A DNA stretch of 64,000 nucleotides from Forficula auricularia (GCA_024734495.1 JALMQS010000816.1:8749481-8813480), one strand, 5' to 3'. Positions 26,174 through 37,455 are shown, counted from the stretch's first letter. Made by a program: numbers and translations. The notes: generated from the letters alone by a model not told the origin.

Positions 26174-26971
26174 TCTTATTAACCGAGCAAAAATTGTATA
26201 TTTATTTGTTTATATATTTGTATCTTAGTTCTATTTTGAAAACGGCTTTACCGATTTTGATGAAATTCACGGGTTAGGGGGTTTTCAGGCTGACCATTCG
26301 ATCTGTCACGGTCTCACCTTCGACTAACTTGTTTTTGTTGGGTTTTTTCGTAATCAAATTAATCATTCTCAGGTAGACAAATCCCATTCTTAGGGTTTTA
26401 AAAAGGTTTCCTTTTTCCTTTTATACCCAGGCAGACAATGGGTTGTTTGTTTCATTGTTTTAAAAGGCCTTGAAGAAGTATTGTGATTGTGGATTTTAAC
26501 ATATTTTGTTCTCCATAAAGGTTAGAAATATTAATAAAAGTTTTATAATTGTTTTTTAAAGAACTTTATTTATTTAATAGAATAAAAAATAATCAAGAAT
26601 TTATTTAAAAATATATTTCGCATAAGCAGGTCTCAATTTTCTGAAAAACAACACATTTTGATAGGTTTTATTTATTAACAATTGGATGAATAAAAATGAA
26701 TCATATGGTTGAATCAAAACAGGTGCAGGAGGTGGGGTGCATTGGTGGTGGATCCGGGGGTAGGGCGAGGTTTCGGGTGTGGGGTCAAGCGGAATGGGGG
26801 GGGTACAGTGGGCGAATACTATATATATTTGTATTTTTTTTAAATTGAAAACGGCTCTCAAATAAAAATCGACCTTTTTATCAGAATTTTAAATTAAAAA
26901 TAATATTAAAATAAAGCTTTTAACTGAAGGAAGAAGTTACCGAGCATCGCTCGGTGCCTCCCAGATACTAA
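26174..26971 (+). mobile_element. Helitron-like element, family 2 copy, inside the decayed satellite
   Basis: The 5' side reads TCTTATTAACCGAGCAAAAA and the 3' side ends with the hairpin CCGAGC-ATC-GCTCGG (26940-26954), then ...ATACTAA. A TC start, a hairpin about 10-15 bases from the end and a CTRR-like terminus fit Helitrons. The copy at 38999-39626 has the same ends and the shared internal block AAACGGCT...GATGAAATTCACGGGTTA. It interrupts one decayed satellite unit. No Rep/helicase coding is present. Confidence 0.6.
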
Positions 26972-27904
26972 ACACTTAACAAACGAAAGGATAATGTTAT
27001 TTTATGGGAAAACTATTTAAAATTTTGATTTAAATCCAATTCTAATCATTCAATTGAGATATGAAATTAAAAAATAATTTTCGCTACATACAAACAAACA
27101 GATTCCTCCCTTAATAAGAAGAAAAGTAATCAAAAACTCACCCAAGTTATCAATTTCGAGCCGTTTAGATGAGTAGGAATCGAAGAAAGTATTCTGGATT
27201 TATACCCTTGAAACCTGAAAAGGATAATTTAATATTAGGAAAACTATATACAATTTTGATTTAAATCTCAAGCTAATCATTCAATGGCAATAATTAAGTT
27301 AATATAATTATAATAGATATATTCTTCCACTTATAAAAAGTAATTTAATTAAAAAAAACGGATTAGGTTATTTTAAGGAATAGGTCCCAACTGCTGTGAA
27401 TTTATACCCCTGAGACCCGAAGGTATAATTTATTTTTAAAAAGAAAATTCCTATAAATTTTTGACTTTAATGTAACTCTAATTATTCAGAGGTGCTATTT
27501 AATTATTTATAAACAAATCAAACATCAATTGGACTGTCAAACATTAAAGAGGTAGATTCCCAAGTATTATTTAATGAAATTTTATACTTGGCTATAATTA
27601 TTGGAATAAATTTTAACTAAGAATCAATACGGGGTGCTAAACAAACAAATAAACACACTTTTCTTAATAATAATATGGAATTCTAACAATTTACATAAAT
27701 AATAATCTGGATGGCTTAACTTATATTTGGTAAAAGTAGGAGCTCTGAATTTATACTTTTAGAACACGAAAGACTTAAATATTAATAAGAAGAAAGGTAA
27801 TCAAAAACTTACCTAAGTTATCAATATCGAGCCTTCTCCATGTCTAGGAATCGAACCAAGTATTCTAGATATATTCTCTTGAAACCTGAAATAGATATAT
27901 TAAT

Positions 27905-28203
27905 TTTTTTGCAACGAAATTTTCTCTGATCTTCTAATTAAGAAAAGGAGGGAAAAAAATGTTTTTCTATGCCTTTGTTAAAAATGAAGAAAGTTTTTGA
28001 ACACTAATGTGGAGAGAAGAAGGAAACATTTTATTTGTTTCATTCCTTGACCCTTTGAAACCCTGAAGAAGGAGGGAAAAATCCTCCCAAACGTCGGTTT
28101 GAAAGGAAAGGAGGAAGGATTCCAATAAATTACACCTTATTTTATATGTGTTAATTTTTTCATTCCTCACTACCTCTGAGCTGCCTTCCATTACATTCAA
28201 TTG
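27905..28203 (+). mobile_element. Short Penelope-terminus insertion with 11-bp TSD
   Basis: GATATATTAAT occurs at both 27894-27904 and 28204-28214, flanking a 299-bp insertion in a decayed satellite unit. The insert carries a hammerhead-like hairpin in its middle: CTGAAGA at 28063, helix GGAGG/CCTCC, then CAAACGTC at 28088-28095. No protein is encoded. It is best read as a non-autonomous derivative or extreme truncation of a Penelope-like element. Confidence 0.6.
28063..28095 (+). ncRNA. Hammerhead-like motif (degenerate)
   Basis: CTGAAGA, an extra A, helix GGAGG/CCTCC (28071-28075 with 28083-28087), then CAAACGTC. The expected GAAAC has changed to CAAAC, which should impair cleavage. Confidence 0.45.
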
Positions 28204-28511
28204 GATATATTAATGTTAGGATTACTATGTATATACAATTTTGATTTTCTAATCATTCAATGGCAATAATTAAGTTCATAAAATTAAATTAAGAACACCT
28301 TGGGTTGAAACAAGCAGATATTAGATACATTCTACCACTAATAAAAAGAAATTTAATCAAAAAAAAAACACCGATTAGATCATTTTAAGGTACATAACTG
28401 CTGTAAAATTATCTATAGCCTTTGACCTTAATTTATTTTTAAAAAGAGAAATATAAAATGTTGACTTTAATGTAACTCTAATTATTCAGAGGCAATATTT
28501 AATTATTTATT

Positions 28512-28515
<4 letters not shown>

Positions 28516-28566
<51 letters not shown>
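28516..28566. repeat. TA dinucleotide microsatellite
   Basis: About 25 TA repeats form the boundary between the decayed satellite and the Helitron that follows. Confidence 0.95.
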
Positions 28567-28569
<3 letters not shown>

Positions 28570-28573
<4 letters not shown>

Positions 28574-29028
28574 TATATATATTATGTATACAAAATTTGG
28601 TTGAGTTTGGTCCAAGAGCAAGAATTTTCATATTTTGACCCTCCCTTTTGGGGGGAATTTTTTCAAACAAAAGTTGTCAGAAATCACATCACCTACAACT
28701 TTGCTCATTATAAATTTTGCCGTAGGGTTAATAGTTTAGGAGTTTTTGATAATTCTTATTCGTGCACTCCCCAAACCCCTTTTAGGGGTCAAAATATCAA
28801 AACGTTATATAGCTATAAACGTAAGTTAGAAGAAATCTGATGCAATTATGAAATTTTATAATAATCCCTTCAGCCGCTTTTACGTGAATCGTGAGCAACT
28901 TTTCGGAAACATACTGACAGGAATTTCGTTGAGAGTGTTTTCGTTCATTACTTTAGCTTGAAACGTGTGCAACCAAAATTTGGCGTGATTTGGAGCAATG
29001 TACAGACAAAACTTTAATTTTATATATA
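28570..29028 (-). mobile_element. Helitron family 1, 5' portion, truncated
   Basis: Read on the minus strand from about 29028 it matches the 5' half of the Helitrons at 57560-58622 and 53461-54481: ATATAAAATTAA, then GTTTTGTCTGTACATT, CACGCCAAATTTTGG, CACGATTCACGTAAAA and AACGTTTTGATAT. The 3' hairpin and CTAG end are missing; it stops at the TA microsatellite. A frame at 28601-28840 on the opposite strand is a shadow. Confidence 0.65.
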
Positions 29029-30696
29029 TCTATATAATAAAAATGAATTTCTGTTTCTTTGTATGCGCAGATCTCTCAAATGCCTGGACCGATTTGGCTA
29101 TTTTTTTTAAATGTTCGTAATAGTCCAATTCAGGTTAATACTTAAAAAAAATTGGAAAAGTTGCCCGGAAATTTGGAAAATTCAGGAAAAACTAAAAAAA
29201 ATTCAGGTTAGCCAACATAGCTTGCCAAACAATAAAAGAACTAAACTAGCAAAAAACAAGTGTTGGCGGTCCTGTTTTTAAGATTTTTGAGTGTCATAGT
29301 TCTAACCACATTATCGTTGAAGAAGAATTTAATAGTGCAACAAAGATTTAAAAAAAAACTATCTATTTTTTAAAGTACATTTAAAACCAAAAATAAAAAA
29401 AAACGTCATGATAACTAAATTTTTGAAAAAGTTATGGTTATTTAAAAAAAGCTATTTTTTCAAAAATTCCTAACTTCTTTTGGGTTGGGTGAAAAAAATT
29501 TGAAAAAATTCTGAAAACCGTCTTTAATAGGGTAGAAAAAAATAAAAAAGTTTCAGCCAAGTTTTTAATTATATATATATATATCTTTGTCCCAGCCCTT
29601 TGTCCCTACATCTGGTCAGTCGGCTTTCTAAAGCCATTCCTTCCTTCTGATAATTCTTTCATATTTACACTATGTCATAAATAACTGTCCATCATATTAA
29701 AATTAAAATAAATTCTGTTCAAAATATCATGTTATCTTTAGTCAATGTTCTCCTGACGATGAGTTAAGAGCTCGAAATATATAGAGTAAACTAAAAAAAT
29801 CTTTGTATTTTAATTTTTCTCCTTGTGAAACACCACCAACTCCAACCTAATTTAATTTTAACAATGTTTCACTATAAACCAACACCGCGTTCCCCTAAAT
29901 TTTATATATATATATAGATGAAAAATATTTAATTTAAAATAAAATATGTTATTTAAAAATCATTTTTCTTAAAAATACCCTTGGGAATCTCATCTCATCT
30001 TTTTTCTATTGTATTTAAGACCCTCAGCCATTTCAAAAGAACTAAGCCTTTTGGATTTTGTATTCGAGCTCATTCTATCATTTCAATATTATTTATTTAT
30101 TTCAAAGTTAATTATAAGGGATTATTAAAACTATACTATCTAAACTAACTGAAAGGAATTAATTAGCTTTTGGAATTTCTTTAAAAATATATTTTAAAGA
30201 TTAAAACCAAAATTCAACTAGTCCGTAGAATTCTTTAAATAAAACAAAATCATTTAAAAATCCATTGTTATATTGTTTTGAAATCTAGGAAATTTCAGCC
30301 TATTATTAAAAATCTAGTTTGAGCCTAATTAAACCTAAATTTTCTATAAATTGGATAATTCTCACCAAATGACGATTTTTACTTTATTTATTGAATTTTT
30401 ACAAGACAAAAACTTTATTTTAATTTAAGTTGAAAGGTTCTTTTTGCCGAATAATTGAGTAGCAGAAGGGGACAATAAAATATTGTCTTCGGCTGGAAAA
30501 ATAAAATTTTTAAATTCATTCATAAAGAGATATACTTTGTCCTCTTCATCAATCTTTTACAATTGATCACAAGAGTTGATATAGGAAAGTGTTCTTTACA
30601 CGTGTATAAAACATCAATAAAACAGCCATGTGGGGGTCCAGGGGGCGAAGCCCCTGACTAGCAAAAGGCCCGGCCGAAGGCGGGCCTTGGAGCTAG
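29029..30696 (+). mobile_element. Non-autonomous Helitron, 1.67 kb
   Basis: It begins TCTATATAATAAAAATGAAT (29029) and ends GGCCGAAGGCGGGCCTTGGA then GCTAG at 30696, followed by T. The TC start, a GAA-loop hairpin about ten bases before the end, CTAG terminus and insertion between A and T are Helitron hallmarks. The 5' end is shared with the 198-bp element at 59357-59554. It has no coding region. The centre (29567-29920) carries a hammerhead-like motif at 29753 and is bounded by TATATA tracts, which suggests a nested insertion. Confidence 0.75.
29753..29778 (+). ncRNA. Hammerhead-like motif (minimal)
   Basis: CTGACGA (29753-29759), extra T, short helix GAG/CTC, then GAAAT (29774-29778). Helix II is only three base pairs and GAAAC has become GAAAT, so this is a weak candidate supported mainly by similarity to the other sites. 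Confidence 0.3.
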
Positions 30697-31182
30697 TAGA
30701 TTAAAAAAGTATTCATATCGATCAAAAAGTTAATTAATAGAAAGACCGATACGTATTCTATTTAGTTATACATTAGATATTTAAATACAGAGGTAGACAA
30801 AGATGGGCGAGCAATTTCGCCTCTTCCGAATCTTATTCAAATTAATAGAAAGAGAAAGTACGATAACTGGAAGGGAGAGAGAGTGAGACAGACATAGTGG
30901 ATTAATCAAAAAGAGTAATTGCATTCTCTTTTGAGAGCGATTCATTCTTTGGTATTTCTTCTTCCCATCCTTTCTTTTCTCTTTTTGGATCTTTTGATGA
31001 TCGACGCAACGTTTTGAATTCAAAAGGACAGAGAAAGAAATATACCACACACACATTTGCACACAGTGAATAAATCTGATGAGCAATAAGTTGATTAGAT
31101 ATTCTTATCAGGATACACAACGTTTCGACTTTTAATTTCTAATTACTCGGAAAATAACTTTATGAATTTATTGATTGTTTAT
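30697..31182. other. Unassigned sequence with a Penelope-terminus scrap
   Basis: No gene is supported. On the minus strand, GTCGAAACGTTGTGTATCC at about 31110-31128 resembles a segment at about 43410-43430 and the GAAACG part of the hammerhead-like sites. Confidence 0.35.
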
Positions 31183-31199
31183 AACCGACTTCAAAAAAG

Positions 31200-31929
31200 C
31201 TGACGTGTTCTGATGTGGCCATCCAAATGACTTTACCATACAACCTGAGGTCCCAATGATTATGTATACAAAATTTGGTTGAGTTTGGTACAAGAACCGA
31301 TATTTACATTTTTTGATCCTCCCCCCCCCCCCGATTTTTAGCGGTTAGTTTTTGCATTTTTAGACTTCTGGGGTCCCACTGATATTATATACAAAATTTG
31401 GTTGAGTTTGGTACAAGGGCCTATATTTTCATTTTTTGACCCTACACTCCCCCTGTCATTGACCCTACACTCCCCCTTTTGGGCGGTTAGTTTTTGCATT
31501 TTTAGACTTCTGGGGTCCCACTGATTATGTATGCAAAATTTGGTTGAGTTTGATATAAGGGTCTAGATTTTCATTTTTTGACCCTAGACGCCCTCCTCCC
31601 CACCATTTTGGGAGGTTGGTTTTTGCATTTTTAGACTTCTGGGGGTCCCACTGATTATGTATACAAAATTTGGTTGAGTTTGCTCAAACGGCCTAGATTT
31701 TTAATTTTTAACCACCCCTCCACCCCACTTACTTTTGGGTGAATATGCACAAAAATCTAATCAGCTCTTAATCTCAATGGACCAAAACTACGTGTGAAAT
31801 TTTTGTTTTAGTTTTTAAACTAGCTCGTCCACAAAAATTTGGTAACGCACAGACTAACAGACTAACAGACATTTTGACAAATTTTCATGCACGATTACAA
31901 TACTTGACCATACCCTGTATGGTAAAGTA
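31200..31929 (-). mobile_element. Family T element, copy 2, nested in family F
   Basis: On the minus strand it reads from TTTACCATACAGGGTATGG (about 31929) to CACATCAGAACACGTCAGC (about 31201). Family F sequence is split on its two sides (CTTCAAAAAA at 31199, GGAGGAGG at 31930), so T inserted after F. It carries four internal units with AACTCAACCAAATTTTGTAT-type cores and a C/G homopolymer near 31321. Confidence 0.7.
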
Positions 31930-32600
31930 AAAAGGAGGAGGTTCTCAATTCGACTAATTTTTTTTTGTGTGTCCATGTTACCTGATATCTTCGCCAATTG
32001 TAAACCGATTTTGATAATTTTATTTGTATTGGGTTCAGTATAGTTTCCGATTGGTCCCGTTTTTTTTTTCATTTTTTGATATGTTTGTTCACCCATAACT
32101 TCTTTGTTTATGAACCGATTTTGATGAGACTATCTGCGTTTAGATCAGTATCGCTCCAAGATAGTCAAGATATCAAAGTATTTATTTATTTATTTATTTT
32201 ATGTATGTTCGGCGAAAACTTTTTGCCACGTGGACCGATTTCGATGATCCTTTTTTTATTGGAAAGATGGTACCTTAGGGGTGGTCCCATATTAATTAAT
32301 TAATGGGTCAAGTTCTGATGATATAATCAATGACAAAATAATGTAATCTCCAATTCTTATAAGCAAATAATCGAAATTATAATAAATAAAATCTTTAAAA
32401 AAAAATCTTAAAACATTCATTTTAAACCGGCAAACGTTTCGAGAGAATTTCTATATTTATGAATTAAATTTTATCATCATTTTCTTATTCATTCGCCCGA
32501 CGCTTTCTCTTATGAGATACATGCAAGGTATTATTTTAAGTCACTATTAATAACATCACTAAAAAGAAAAAAAGAAAAATAATTTTTATAAAGAAAATAA

Positions 32601-32990
32601 AACCGACTTCAAAAAAATTAGATGCAACAAATAAAATAATAATAACTTAAAAATAAAATAAAATACACTAAAAGGTATAAAATAATTATCTTATTTAGTT
32701 ACAACTAAGCGACGAAATATTAACATGAAATTACTTTTTGAAGTCGGTGCCAAACAAACTATACCTATAAGCGAGAGTATCCGTCAAACGTAGGTACTAA
32801 GTAAGATCCGCCGAGTGCAATTCATATAATGTATATGTTTGGCACCGACTTCAAAAAGTAATTCCATGTTAATATTTCGTCGCTTAGTTGTAACTAAATA
32901 AGATAATTATTTTATACCTTTTAGTGCATTTTATTTGGTTTTTAAGTTATTATTATTTTATTTGTTGCATCTAATTTTTTTGAAGTCGGT
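32601..32990. repeat. Inverted repeat forming the fold-back end of family F
   Basis: Arms of about 155 bp (32601-32755 and 32837-32990) are separated by an 81-bp spacer. Similarity is high, with a few substitutions. An equivalent pair is at about 51557-51710 and 51790-51945, and a lone single arm at about 34793-34945. Confidence 0.85.
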
Positions 32991-33002
32991 TTTATATTTA
33001 TT

Positions 33003-33650
33003 TTTTTATATAAATTATTTTTATTAATCTAGAGTCTAGAGGAACAACATTTTGTACACCAATTACGTTACAAATTATACTAGCATTTAAGAAATAAACG
33101 AAATTTTATTAAAGAATAAGTACCTGGTTCAATTTCATAAAAAAAGTTGCATTGTATTTTTTCCTAATAATTGAAATTAGTTAAATAAGTCAAGCGATAA
33201 ATTAAAATATTTGCCAGTTAAATGGTCAAAGGGATCCATGTACAGTGTACACTCGCATTCCTGGATTAATTCCAGAATATAATAAGGTGATAAATTTAAT
33301 TAATATTAAACTCAAAGTTAAATGCTGATTAACCCAGGAATTTGAAATGCAAAATGGATAATTAGATCGAAACATTCAAAACTATTGGAAGAGAGAAGAC
33401 AATGCTATTTATTAGAATGGTCCATAAGTCGTGTAGAAATTTTGATTAAAATTTTGGATCAGTAAGTTTTAGTTAGGAAGATAAAATTTTCAGATTCACA
33501 GATAAAACGCACGATCTCAAAGATGTCTTATTTAGCTCTTATTGTATTTAAGATGTCTTTAAGATATCTATAATATCTATCTATATATTTATTTTATTTA
33601 TCTGTCCCTATTGACAATAAAAAAATTTTTATAAAAAATTTTTTTTAACT
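33003..33650. other. Unassigned AT-rich sequence
   Basis: No gene or recognised repeat, apart from a short TGTACAGTGTACA palindrome near 33238-33250. Confidence 0.4.
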
Positions 33651-33691
33651 GACTTCAAAAAACGAGGAGGTTCTCAATTCGACTGATTTTT

Positions 33692-34400
33692 CTATTCAGA
33701 TTGTTTAAAAAAGAAAGTAAAATATCCTGCTTCAGTTATGGTATGGGGTTCAATGTCTGCTAGAGGTATTGGAAAACTTCACTTCATTGATGGAATTGTA
33801 AACACCAATAAATATTTAGAGATTTTAAAAAAATCGTTACTTCCAACAATGGCAGATGCGTTGCAGAATAATAATAATTTGTGTTCCAACAAGACTGGGT
33901 GGGTGGCCTGCCATACATCAAGAAAATCTTTAAAATGGCTTTCTGATCATAATGTTCCACTTTTGGAGTGGGTGGCAAACAGTCCCAACTTGTCACCAAT
34001 AGAAACTCTTTGGCACACAATGAAAAAGCTATTACGAATACAACCAGCTAGAAACGTAGTCGAATTAAAACACAAACTTCAAAATATTTGGGATACTTTC
34101 ACTCAAGATGAGTGTCAATACTTAATAAGTACGTTGCCCAAAAGTATTGAAGCCGTAATTAAAAATAAAGGCGACGTCACACAGTGGTAAAGGTTTTGGA
34201 TTTTGTATGTTTTCCTTGTATTTAACAATTAAAAAATAATTTTAAGTTAAATGTTACAATAAAATGTTTTAAATTGTTTAAAATGTTGTTCCAAATGATA
34301 ATAAAAATAAATATTTAAATTAAATTTACCGTAAATTAGCATAATTTTATTTAAAAAGAAAAAATATTGGTGGGCCAATTGAGATGGGACGGGGCTCGTA
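33692..34400 (+). mobile_element. Tc1-like transposon, 5'-deleted
   Basis: It holds the C-terminal part of a Tc1-type transposase plus a 3' flank ending near GGGACGGGG (34388-34396). The left terminal inverted repeat, the helix-turn-helix part and the first catalytic aspartate are absent. It is embedded in family F. Confidence 0.8.
33738..34190 (+). pseudogene. Tc1-like transposase, C-terminal fragment
   Basis: Tc1/mariner transposases cut and join their own ends by a DDE reaction in the nucleus. The 150-codon frame starts inside VMVWGSMSARGIGKLHFIDG, the stretch around the middle of the catalytic domain. The usual QQD plus APCHTS segment is spoilt: QQD is coded in another frame around 33890, while ACHTSRKSLKWL follows in this one. 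VANSPNLSPIETLWHTMKK keeps the third catalytic residue (the E of SPIE) but has SPN where SPD is typical. The end, KSIEAVIKNKGDVTQW, fits the family C-terminus. The true frame extends upstream to about 33705. The product would be inactive. Confidence 0.88.
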
Positions 34401-34970
34401 ATATTATATATTTATGGTCAGCGAAAACTTTTTCAAACGTGGACTGATTTCGATTATTCTTTTTTTATTGGAAAGGGGGTTCCTTAGAGGTGGTCCCATA
34501 TTAATTTGGTCAAGTTCTGATGATATGACGAAATAACGGTCATCTCCAATGAGCAAATAATCGAAATTATAATAAATATAATCTTTTATAAAAACATCTT
34601 AAAACATTCATTTAAAACCCGCATACGTTTCTAGAGATTTTCTATATTTATTAATTGAATTTTGTTATCATTTTCTGATTAATTCGCCCCACGCTTTCTC
34701 TTACGAGATGCATGCAAGGTATTATATTAAGTCACTATTAATAACATCACTAAAAGAGAAAAATAAAAATTATTTTTATAAAAAAAAATAAAACCGACTT
34801 CAAAAAAATGAAATGCAACAAATTTAATAATAAGAAGTCAAAAATCAAATAAAATGCACTAAAATGTATAAAATAATTATCTAATTTAGTTACAACTAAA
34901 TGACGAAATTGTTACATGAAATCACTTTTTGAAGTTGGTACTAAACAAACTAGATAAGCGAGAGTAAAGA

Positions 34971-35791
34971 ATGTTTTTTACATAATTTCCTCATCTTATT
35001 TGTTTTAAATAAAAAAATTTCTTTAATCAAATAAGATTATACTTGGTCCGAAATGCATTCTGTAATGGCCATTCATTCATTGTTAAAGCCCCATTTTTTC
35101 GAATTCAATTATTACTATGACCAAAACCATTTGATTTCGATTTATCACATCCAGCCGTAAACTCTGACTGTCAGCAACGGAATGCGGAGCTGAGGTCATC
35201 GCTATCATTATTTATTCACCAATTATAATCAATCTTGAAACTGCGTGCGGGTAAACAAAATTGTGCGAAATTTAGATTTTCTTTATAACATAGATACTTA
35301 ATAATTAATTATTTATTATTATACCATTATTAAAATATATATAATCCTTAGTGTGTATGTGCGTGATCGACCCACGCCTAAACCACTGAACGTATCGAAA
35401 CCATATTCACACCATATGTTTGTTTAGTGCTCCGGATGGTTTATCTAAATTTTGGGCCAAATCGGTTTGATTTGATTTCACACGATTTTAAGTAATTAAA
35501 TTAATTATTCTCAGGTAGAATGCCAATCCTGGGGTTTTAAAAAAGGTTTCATTCATGCATTGAATGCAATACCCTCCTCTGATGCAATTTTTCATCAGTT
35601 CATAAAAATTTATTCTAGAATTACATTAAAATCCTAATCAGAATTCTAAAAAATATAATTTTTGGCAGTATAATAAATAGAATCGGAATTGAATCTAAAA
35701 TAAGAGAGAATTTTTTTTTGATTAACTTCGCTTGACAATCATCAACTAATAAACATATCAATTAAACAATAAAATCTCAATTTAAAAGTTT
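34971..35791. other. Unassigned AT-rich sequence with Helitron-like scraps
   Basis: At about 35500-35545, ATTATTCTCAGGTAGA...GGGGTTTTAAAAA resembles a block inside the Helitron at 26174-26971. The rest (34971-35340, 35560-35790) shows nothing I recognise. Confidence 0.4.
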
Positions 35792-35804
35792 AACTTGCAA
35801 CAAT

Positions 35805-35981
35805 TTGGGAGGGCAGATAGGCTAGGCGTTAGTGTGCCAGCCTGCTAACCAGGGGACCCGGGTTCGAATCCGACTCGAGGCATCCGGCTAAAATCTGACC
35901 CCGGGGGTAGAGACAAATTTTAAAAAATAAGTAGTATCGTAAATTGGCTTATGGCTGGAAAGGTCGAAAAGCCCAAAAAAA
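35805..35981 (+). mobile_element. tRNA-derived SINE with 13-bp TSD
   Basis: The head is tRNA-like: an A-box-like region at about 35816-35835, a CTGCTAA anticodon-loop-like stretch at about 35842-35848 and a B box GGGTTCGAATCC at 35860-35871. A unique body and a tail of nine A's follow. AACTTGCAACAAT flanks it exactly at 35792-35804 and 35982-35994. The perfect TSD and A tail show it arrived by LINE-driven retroposition and is fairly young. Confidence 0.9.
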
Positions 35982-36240
35982 AACTTGCAACAATGGAAAT
36001 TTTGAATACAAAATTTCTATTAAATTGGTATAATTCTTTAAGCCATTTATTTAATGATTTCTTATCAAGGGATACTTGTCCGGGGGCATTTAAAAGGGCT
36101 ATTTTCCGAGCGCCGTCTCTGTGAGCTACATAGCTCGGTGGGTTAAGTGAACATTACTAGAGTAATTAAATACCGATTAATTTTTAATTTTTTTATTCAT
36201 ACTCATTCTGATTCGATTCCAAGCCATAATATCTAAATTA

Positions 36241-36251
<11 letters not shown>

Positions 36252-36290
<39 letters not shown>
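36252..36290. repeat. TA microsatellite, target of an RTE insertion
   Basis: A TA run precedes the RTE copy, and a second TA run (about 37437-37455) follows it, as expected if the element inserted into a microsatellite. Confidence 0.9.
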
Positions 36291-36292
<2 letters not shown>

Positions 36293-37436
36293 GACTAATT
36301 ATAGAAAGGGCTTTTATCAGGGAAGAATCTGTCTACATCGGATTCATAGACCTAGAAAAAGCATTCGATAATGTCAATTGGGAAATTATGTTTAAAATAT
36401 TAAAACAGGCGGGAATAAAATTCAGAGAGAGAAGACTAATCTACAATCTATATCAAAACCAGACGGCAATTATAAATATTGGTGATGAACACAGAGAAGC
36501 CAAAATAAAAAAAGGTGTAAGACAAGGATGTGTGCTGTCACCCATGATTTTCAACTTATACATAGAAGAAGCGATTAAAGAATTCAAAGACAAAATTGAT
36601 ACAGGTATAGAAATCCAAGGTCAAAAGATCGCTATGTTAAGATTTGCCGATGACATTGCCCTTCTAGGAAGCAATAAAAAAGAATTAGAGGACGCCTTGA
36701 ATGGAATTAACCAAATCCTAATAGAAGAAATCAAAATGAAAATAAACAAGAATAAAACCAAGGTCCTAGTATGTACAAAAAAAGAACAAACGAGACAGGA
36801 ATGCATCAAAATTAACCAAGAAAACCTAGAAGGAGTTAAGGAATTCAGCTACCTAGGAAGTAAAATAACATGGGACGGGAGGAGCAAAAACGAAATTAAA
36901 TCAAGAATTGCCCAAGCAAAAATGGGGTTTAATACAAAACAAAAACTACTATGCTCCTCCTCAATCAGCTTAGCAAACAGGAAGTTGCTATTGAAGACAT
37001 ATGTATGGAGCATAGCCATGTACGGGTGTGAAACCTGGACAATTAGAGAAGAGGAGAGAAAGAGATTAGAGGCTTTCGAAATGTGGTGCTACAGAAGAAT
37101 GATGAATATCAAATGGATGGATAAAATTACAAATGAAGAAGTTCTTGGAAGAATCGGAGAAAGAAGAACCTTGTGGAAGAGTCTGAAGAAGAGAAGAGGT
37201 CAGATGATGGGGCACACACTGAGACATGGGGGACTGCTTAGGGATATCTTGGAGGTGGAGGTGGGAAAGAAAAGGGGAAGGGGAAGAACCAGATTAGAAT
37301 ATTTCAACCAAATAATTGGGGATATGGGATGCCAGACATTTAGAGAGGTTAAACAGCTGGCGGGGGACAGAGTCGAGTGGAGACGGATTGTTGCATCAAA
37401 CCAGTCTTAGGACTGTATACTCAATGATGATGATGA
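36291..37436 (+). mobile_element. RTE-clade LINE, longest copy, 5'-truncated
   Basis: It carries most of the RT palm through the stop codon and the terminal short repeats (TGATGATGATGAT near 37424-37436). It is truncated upstream of the endonuclease. TA microsatellites on both sides suggest insertion into (TA)n. It is much like the 5185 and 41623 copies over the last 450 bp. Confidence 0.92.
36292..37410 (+). pseudogene. RTE reverse transcriptase, N-terminally truncated but open
   Basis: Reverse transcriptase of an RTE-type LINE. The frame is open from 36292 across the junction to the stop at 37408-37410, about 372 codons. Motif A is FIDLEKAFDNVNW (about residues 19-31, with the catalytic D). 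A central motif GVRQGCVLSPMIFNLYIEEA and motif C MLRFADDIALLG (both aspartates present) follow. The C-terminal domain has MYGCETWTIREEERKRLEAF and a basic KKRRGQMMGHTLRHGG region, ending VEWRRIVASNQS. The ATG at 36388 lies inside the RT and is not the native start. The endonuclease and fingers are missing, so it is not autonomous. The uninterrupted frame implies little time since insertion. Confidence 0.92.
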
Positions 37437-37455
37437 TATATATATATATATATAT

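Larger units (their letters stand above)
24840..28510 (+). repeat. Decayed tandem array related to the 250-bp satellite
   Basis: Roughly ten degenerate units share a fixed order of landmarks: GGGGTGCTAAACAAACAAAT (27645; variants near 24993, 25385, 25819, 26050, 27090 and 28310), ACATTCT, AATTTATACCCTTGAGACCCG-like text, then GGGAAAACTATATAAAATTT and TCTAATTATTCAGAGGCAAT. The same order is found in the young array (GGGGTGTCAAACAAACCAAT; TTATATACCCTGTGGTCCG; GGGGAAAAGTATTAAAAAT). I therefore read this as an older branch of the same satellite. Unit lengths vary. It carries insertions at 26174-26971 and 27905-28203 and ends at a TA microsatellite. Confidence 0.7.
31183..32994 (+). mobile_element. 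Family F fold-back element, copy A, interrupted by family T
   Basis: Both outer ends carry AACCGACTTCAAAAAA (31184) or its complement (ending near 32992). Starting from the first end come GGAGGAGGTTCTCAATTCGA (31930), several ACCGATTTTGATGA-type repeats, then a fold-back end: 32601-32755 is the inverted copy of 32837-32990, with the AAGTCGGTGC end sequence repeated inward. Family T sits between the terminal motif and GGAGGAGG. Other copies lie at 33651, 51556 and 55945. No transposase is seen. Four ACCGACTTCAAAAA-type ends per element is unusual. Confidence 0.7.
33651..34970 (+). mobile_element. Family F element, copy B, broken by a Tc1 fragment
   Basis: F sequence runs from ACTGACTTCAAAAAACGAGG (33650) to about 33691 and resumes at about 34405 with GGTCAGCGAAAACTTTTTC, continuing to a single fold-back arm ending near 34945. 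The F segment that should lie between these points is missing, so the Tc1 arrival was accompanied or followed by deletion. Only one arm of the fold-back is left. Confidence 0.65.

Noticed and set aside
30781..31120. Two overlapping minus-strand frames of 101 and 72 codons
   Set aside because: They overlap in different frames, are rich in Ser/Leu/Lys and have no domain; most likely chance.
35805..35981. Functional tRNA gene
   Set aside because: It has A and B boxes but acceptor ends do not pair well, and it has a long body, A tail and TSD: a SINE.
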